DNA from: an uncultured Pelagibacteraceae bacterium
GTDB taxonomy: Bacteria > Pseudomonadota > Alphaproteobacteria > Pelagibacterales > Pelagibacteraceae
Direction of reading: 5' to 3'
NCBI GenBank assembly: GCA_902555435.1
Contig: CACDRL010000013.1
Span: 1 to 35,538, forward strand
Length of the DNA stretch: 35,538 bases
In this document: positions 31,030-35,538 of the stretch, piece after piece
Numbering within the stretch: position 1 is the stretch's first letter
How the letters are laid out: each line of letters begins with the position of its first letter
Position numbers and translations under genes: made by a program
The notes under the pieces: model-generated
Seen by the model: only the letters and a program-made list of their open reading frames with translations
Databases searched by the model: none
Told to the model about the DNA's origin: nothing

Positions 31030-32292
31030 TTATACAGCTAGCTTATAAGCAAAATTTTTGCCTAAATTTTCTTTAAGGTCATTGTTAAATCTTGCAGCTT
31101 CAGCACCATCAATGATTCTATGATCATAAGACAAAGAAATCGGCAGCATTGTTCTAACTTGAAACTTTCCATTTATATAAATTTGTTTTTTCTCTGACCT
31201 GCCTACTCCTAAAATTGCTACTTCAGGATAATTTATTATTGGTGTAAAAAATGACCCACCTATTCCTCCTAGGCTAGTAATGGTCATTGAACCACCAAAC
31301 AATTCCTTTTTATCTATTTTTAAATTTCTACAAAGCTCGCTTACCTCCCTTAACTCTCTACTAATATGAGAAATTTTTTTATTATTAGCATTTCTAATTT
31401 TTGGAACCATTAGTCCATTTGGAGTATCTACAGCTATACCTATATGATAATATTTTTTCATTGTCATTTTACCTGTTTCAATTTCATCAATAGAAGAATT
31501 AAAACTTGGAAATTTTTTTAATGAGGCAACTAAAGCTTTTATGATAAATGCTAAAGGAGTAATTTTAATTTTTTCTCCTGTATAAATATCAGTCAAAGAA
31601 TTTCTAAAGCTTTCCATTTCTGTAATATCAGCCTCATCATGATTTGTAACATGAGGTATAGTGGTCCATGAATTTGATAGATACTTTGATGATAATTTTT
31701 TTACTCTTGGTATATCTTCGATCTCTATTTCACCAAAATCTGAGTGTTCAAATTCATTTTTAATTTTGTTTGGTTTTTTTTCCTCAATAACTTCAGTGTT
31801 ATTGTTTGATCTTAATGCTACAAATTTTTTTATATCGTCTTCGACTACTCTTCCATCTCTCTCACTTCCTAAAACTTTATTTATATCTACACCAAGTTCT
31901 CTAGCAAATTTTCTAGCTTTTGGGCTTGCTGATGAAATGTTAGATACATTATTTAAAACTTTAGTTTGTTGTTGAATTTCAGGTTTTATTGCTTCAATTT
32001 TTTTAAACTCTTTTTCTATTATTGGTTTTTCTTCATCTTTTTGATTTATCTGTGATGATTTTTCTAAAGTTAAAATTAAATCTCCTTCGGATACTTTATC
32101 TCCAACTTTTATATTTAATTTAGAAATTTTACCCTCAAAACTAGATGGTATTTCTACGCTAGACTTGTCACTTTCTATTGTAATTAAAGGGTCATTTTTT
32201 TTAATTGATTGACCTTTTTTTACTAATACCTCAATAACCTCGACATCTTTAAAATCTCCTATATTTGGTACCTTAATTTCAATATCTGACAT
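31030..32292 (-). CDS. aceF: Pyruvate dehydrogenase E2, dihydrolipoamide acetyltransferase
   Basis: The E2 core transfers the acetyl group to CoA. The 420 residues hold one lipoyl domain (1-80) with the lipoylated Lys43 in ITIESDKSSVEIPS, a linker, the peripheral subunit-binding domain (about 121-160, SPKARKFARELGVDINKVLG), and the catalytic domain (about 190-420) with His391 and Asp395 in SLSYDHRIIDGAEA. E. coli AceF has three lipoyl domains; here one is on E2 and a second is on E1. The start ATG shares its A with the stop of aceE (TAATG). The E3 gene is not in the window. Confidence 0.96.
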   Translation of the reverse strand: MSDIEIKVPNIGDFKDVEVIEVLVKKGQSIKKNDPLITIESDKSSVEIPSSFEGKISKLNIKVGDKVSEGDLILTLEKSSQINQKDEEKPIIEKEFKKIEAIKPEIQQQTKVLNNVSNISSASPKARKFARELGVDINKVLGSERDGRVVEDDIKKFVALRSNNNTEVIEEKKPNKIKNEFEHSDFGEIEIEDIPRVKKLSSKYLSNSWTTIPHVTNHDEADITEMESFRNSLTDIYTGEKIKITPLAFIIKALVASLKKFPSFNSSIDEIETGKMTMKKYYHIGIAVDTPNGLMVPKIRNANNKKISHISRELREVSELCRNLKIDKKELFGGSMTITSLGGIGGSFFTPIINYPEVAILGVGRSEKKQIYINGKFQVRTMLPISLSYDHRIIDGAEAARFNNDLKENLGKNFAYKLAV

Positions 32293-35200
32293 TATAATTT
32301 TGTCGGCATAGGTTTATCGCCATCAATTTTGTATTTTTTCATAGCATCTTTCGCATATTTTGAAGCTATCAATTGTTCTTTCGCTAAAATGCTTAATCCA
32401 TAAGCAACTAAATGTTCTTTATCTACCTCAAAGAATTTTCTTAAATTTTTTCTAGTATCACTTCTTCCAAAACCATCCGCACCTAACGAATAAAAGCTCT
32501 TATTGTTTGTGTAAGGTCTTATTTGATCAGAATTCATTCTCATATAATCAGATGCTGCCATAATTGGACCTTCGGTACTTCCAAGACATTGCTCTACATA
32601 TGATTTTTTAGGAGTTTTGTCTGGATTTAAAAGATTATATCTTTCAACTTCCATTCCATCTTTTCTTAACTCATTAAAACTTGTAACGCTCCATATTTCA
32701 CTATCAATTTGATAGTCGTTTTGTAAAATTTCAGCTGCTGACATCATCTCTCTTAATATTGTTCCTGAGCCTAAAAGTTGAAGTTTTGTTTTTTTATATT
32801 TGTTAAATTCCTTTATCTTATACATTCCTTTAAGAATTCCTTCTTCGCAATTTTTATCCTTAGGCATTTCAGGATGTGAATAATTTTCGTTCATTGTTGT
32901 AATATAATAAAAAACATTTTCTTTCTTTTCATGCATTCTTCTTAGACCTTCTCTAAAAATAGTTGCTAATTCATAATGAAATGTAGGATCATAAGTTACA
33001 CAATTAGGAATTGTTGATGCAATTAAATGACTATGTCCATCTTGATGTTGTAATCCTTCACCTGCTAATGTTGTTCTTCCAGCTGTTGCACCAACTAAAA
33101 AACCTCTAGCCTGGCTATCACCAGCAGCCCAAGCTAAATCTCCAATTCTTTGAAATCCAAACATAGAATAAAAAATATATATTGGAATCATTTCAATATC
33201 ATGATTTGTGTAAGCAGTTGCAGCTGCTATCCAAGAAGACATCGCTCCTGCCTCATTAATTCCTTCTTCAAGTACCTGTCCACTTTTATCTTCTCTATAA
33301 GAACTTAGTTGTGCAGCATCTTCGGGCTCATATTTCTGTCCTTCGTGAGCGTATATTCCGATTTTTTGAAAAAATCCTTCCATACCGAATGTTCTTGCTT
33401 CATCTGGGATAATTGGAACTAATCTAGGCGAAATATTTTTATCTCTTAACAAATTAGTTAACATTCTCACGAGAGCCATTGTAGTAGACATTTCTTTTTC
33501 ACCAGTTGAAACTTTCATAAAATCAAAAATATCTTTTGATGGCGCTTTAATAGGTTTTGCAAAGGTTGATCTCTCTGGCAAATAACCTCCCAATTTAAGT
33601 CTTCTCTCTTTTATGTATTTAATCTCTGGAGATTTCTCATCAGGCCTAAAATATTCTATATTTCTCACTTGTTCATCATTTAGAGGAACATCAAAACGAT
33701 CTCTATAATACATAAGATCATCCACATCTAATTTTTTGGTTTGGTGAGTAGTGTTTACACTTTCACCTGTTTTTCCCATTCCATATCCTTTGATTGTTTT
33801 TGCAATAATAACTGTTGGACTTCCTTCGTTTTTAATTGCTTTATCATAAGCTGCATATACCTTATGGGGATCATGTCCTCCTCGATTTAATCTCCAAATA
33901 TCTTTATCTGACATAGATGAAACCAACTCCAAGGTATCTGGATTTTTTCCAAAAAACTTTGCTCGCACATATGCACCATCTCTTGCTTTCATAGCCTGAT
34001 ATTCACCATCTACAGTTTCATTCATAATTTTTACTAATTGACCAGTTTTGTCATTAGCTAACAATGAGTCCCAGTATGAACCCCAAATAACTTTTATTAC
34101 ATTCCATCCAGCGCCTCTAAAGCTACCTTCAAGTTCTTGAATAATTTTTCCATTTCCTCTTACAGGGCCGTCAAGTCTTTGGAGATTACAGTTAATTACA
34201 AAAATTAAATTATCTAATTTTTCTCTGGCTGCTAATCCAATTGCACCCATGGATTCTGGTTCATCCATTTCACCGTCTCCTAAAAAGGCCCAGACCTTTC
34301 GTCCCTCATCTTTAATCAATCCTCTATTGATTAAATATTTCATGTATCTTGCTTGATAAATTGCAAGCATTGGTCCTAACCCCATCGAAACAGTTGGAAA
34401 TTGCCAAAAATTTGGCATCAGCCACGGGTGGGGGTATGAAGATAATCCTCCAGGTTTTACTTCCTGTCTAAAGCTGTCTAATTGTTTCTCGCTTAATCTG
34501 CCCTCTAAAAATGCTCTAGCATACATTCCGGGTGCGCTATGTCCTTGAAAATATATCAGATCACCTCCAAATTTGTTATTTTTTGCTCTCCAAAAATGAT
34601 TCATTCCAACATCATATAAAGTTGCAGCAGATGCAAAGGTTCCTATGTGTCCACCTAATTCTGGAAACTTTTTATTAGCTCTTACTACCATTGCAGCTGC
34701 ATTCCATCTGATCAGAGATCTTATTCTTCTCTCAATATTTTGATCTCCATTTGATTTTATTTCAGCCTCAGGGGGAATGGTATTTATATACGGAGTATTT
34801 TGAGTGTAAGGGATATTTGCTCCTTCGCGATAGGCTTTGTTAATTAATTCCTTAATTAAAAAATGAGCTCTTTGATTTCCATCTTTTGAAATTACTGCAG
34901 ATAAAGACTCTAGCCAATCTTGAGTTTCTAAAGGATCTGTATCTAATCCATTTGCAACTTGAATTATAGATTGTTTTTTTTCTTTAGCTGGCTCTGGAAC
35001 ATTCACCAGCTCCTCTTTATTCACAGCCATAGCTTCTTCAGCTTGTTTAATAATATTTTCAGTATCTTTAGGAAGATTGCTCTCTGGGAGACTTTTAGTT
35101 GAATTGCTTATACTTAAAAGTAAATCACCTTTTGAAACTTTATCCCCTACTTTAACATTAATGGTATCAATTTTCCCTGAAATCGTTGATGGGATTTCAA

Positions 35201-35333
35201 CACTGGATTTATCACTTTCAATTGTAACTATTGGATCATTTTTCTTTATTGTATCTCCAGGTTTTACAAGTAATTCAATAACCTCAACATTCTCAAAATC
35301 ACCGATATCAGGAACAAGTAGTTTTTCGCTCAT
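32292..35333 (-). CDS. aceE: Pyruvate dehydrogenase E1, homodimeric type, with N-terminal lipoyl domain
   Basis: E1 decarboxylates pyruvate with ThDP and acetylates the lipoyl group. The 1013 residues start with a lipoyl domain (1-77) with lipoyl Lys42 in TIESDKSSVEIPS, followed by a Glu/Lys/Pro-rich linker (78-130). From about residue 131 (DTDPLETQDWLESL) it aligns with E. coli AceE (887 residues), including YFQGHSAPGMYARAFLEGRL, the ThDP motif GDGEMDEPE (352-360) and INCNLQRLDGPVRGNGKI. The lipoyl domain matches that of the adjacent E2 at 49 of 69 positions by hand count. A lipoyl domain on AceE is not the textbook arrangement; E1-beta subunits with one are known in other alphaproteobacteria. 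First gene of aceE-aceF-EamA. Confidence 0.96.
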   Translation of the reverse strand: MSEKLLVPDIGDFENVEVIELLVKPGDTIKKNDPIVTIESDKSSVEIPSTISGKIDTINVKVGDKVSKGDLLLSISNSTKSLPESNLPKDTENIIKQAEEAMAVNKEELVNVPEPAKEKKQSIIQVANGLDTDPLETQDWLESLSAVISKDGNQRAHFLIKELINKAYREGANIPYTQNTPYINTIPPEAEIKSNGDQNIERRIRSLIRWNAAAMVVRANKKFPELGGHIGTFASAATLYDVGMNHFWRAKNNKFGGDLIYFQGHSAPGMYARAFLEGRLSEKQLDSFRQEVKPGGLSSYPHPWLMPNFWQFPTVSMGLGPMLAIYQARYMKYLINRGLIKDEGRKVWAFLGDGEMDEPESMGAIGLAAREKLDNLIFVINCNLQRLDGPVRGNGKIIQELEGSFRGAGWNVIKVIWGSYWDSLLANDKTGQLVKIMNETVDGEYQAMKARDGAYVRAKFFGKNPDTLELVSSMSDKDIWRLNRGGHDPHKVYAAYDKAIKNEGSPTVIIAKTIKGYGMGKTGESVNTTHQTKKLDVDDLMYYRDRFDVPLNDEQVRNIEYFRPDEKSPEIKYIKERRLKLGGYLPERSTFAKPIKAPSKDIFDFMKVSTGEKEMSTTMALVRMLTNLLRDKNISPRLVPIIPDEARTFGMEGFFQKIGIYAHEGQKYEPEDAAQLSSYREDKSGQVLEEGINEAGAMSSWIAAATAYTNHDIEMIPIYIFYSMFGFQRIGDLAWAAGDSQARGFLVGATAGRTTLAGEGLQHQDGHSHLIASTIPNCVTYDPTFHYELATIFREGLRRMHEKKENVFYYITTMNENYSHPEMPKDKNCEEGILKGMYKIKEFNKYKKTKLQLLGSGTILREMMSAAEILQNDYQIDSEIWSVTSFNELRKDGMEVERYNLLNPDKTPKKSYVEQCLGSTEGPIMAASDYMRMNSDQIRPYTNNKSFYSLGADGFGRSDTRKNLRKFFEVDKEHLVAYGLSILAKEQLIASKYAKDAMKKYKIDGDKPMPTKL

Positions 35334-35362
35334 TATTTAAAAAGGCTTATACACTCAAATAA

Positions 35363-35368
35363 ATTATA
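35363..35368 (-). promoter_or_regulatory. Possible -10 box for aceE
   Basis: A perfect TATAAT on the minus strand lies 29 bases upstream of the aceE ATG. The expected -35 position shows only a weak AATGTG. The 150-base gap to the tRNA-Arg (35334-35483) is AT-rich and holds no gene; it should also carry the tRNA promoter, of which I see no clear example. Confidence 0.3.
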
Positions 35369-35483
35369 TTTTTATGTTATTTTATCACATTAATTAATCT
35401 TTTTTTGCAAAGCTGTGTTTTAATTGAACAAAATTTGTTAATAAAACTAAAAAAAACAGTAACTTTAATAAAATCAATTTTTT

Positions 35484-35538
35484 GGACCGCTGGCCAAATT
35501 GGATAAGGCGCTCGGCTACGAACCGGGAGATTCCAGAT
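35484..35538 (+). tRNA. tRNA-Arg, anticodon ACG (3' part outside window)
   Basis: The first 55 bases of a tRNA: acceptor strand GGACCGC, a D-arm with TTGGATAAGGC, and the anticodon stem CTCGG/CCGGG around loop CTACGAA, giving anticodon ACG (inosine-modified, reading CGU/CGC/CGA). The T-arm begins at the end and the rest is cut by the window edge. The stem pairings, with one T-G pair, support a functional tRNA. Confidence 0.9.

Overview
The window is about 35.5 kb of very AT-rich, tightly packed bacterial chromosome. Gene content, gene order, the A+T bias and the near-absence of intergenic DNA suggest a streamlined alphaproteobacterium of the SAR11 / Pelagibacterales type. This is inferred from the RegB-type kinase, the bolA - J-protein - cobS - cobT block, the gltBD pair, the homodimeric-type pyruvate dehydrogenase and Lys/Asn/Ile-rich proteins; no database search was made. 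No phage, insertion sequence, CRISPR array or plasmid function was seen, and no gene-free stretch exceeds about 160 bases.

Layout. Positions 1-1841 (minus) hold a large exported protein of unknown function, cut by the window edge, and a small membrane protein. 1899-3502 (plus) is aroK-aroB of the shikimate pathway. 3494-3754 (minus) is bolA. 3772-7063 (plus) is a J-domain protein, the AAA+ protein CobS and the VWA protein CobT. 7057-8340 (minus) is a RegB-type redox histidine kinase, followed by gyrB and tRNA-Ser(GGA). 10662-12836 (plus) is an accessory-looking pair: a possible glycosyltransferase and an SGNH hydrolase. 12895-22459 (minus) is a translation block: a GT4 glycosyltransferase, thrS, infC, rpmI, rplT, pheS, pheT and lepA. 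22502-23248 (plus) is an alpha/beta hydrolase. 23241-29186 (minus) is gltD-gltB. 29369-30133 (plus) is uppP. 30130-35333 (minus) is aceE-aceF plus an EamA transporter. A tRNA-Arg(ACG) runs off the right edge.

Three conserved genes (aroK, pheT, gltB) are each broken by one extra A in a coding-strand poly-A run. Removing that base restores full family length each time. They are annotated as single frameshifted genes; sequencing or assembly error is the simplest explanation and transcript slippage the interesting alternative.

The most notable biology is (i) an AceE (E1) with a lipoyl domain fused to its N-terminus, closely related to the lipoyl domain of the adjacent E2; (ii) a J-domain/MoxR-type AAA+/VWA module (CobS-CobT) with no other cobalamin gene nearby; (iii) a short GyrB lacking most of the Toprim insert of the E. 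coli enzyme and carrying an Asn-Gly hexanucleotide repeat; and (iv) the glycosyltransferase/SGNH pair beside tRNA-Ser.
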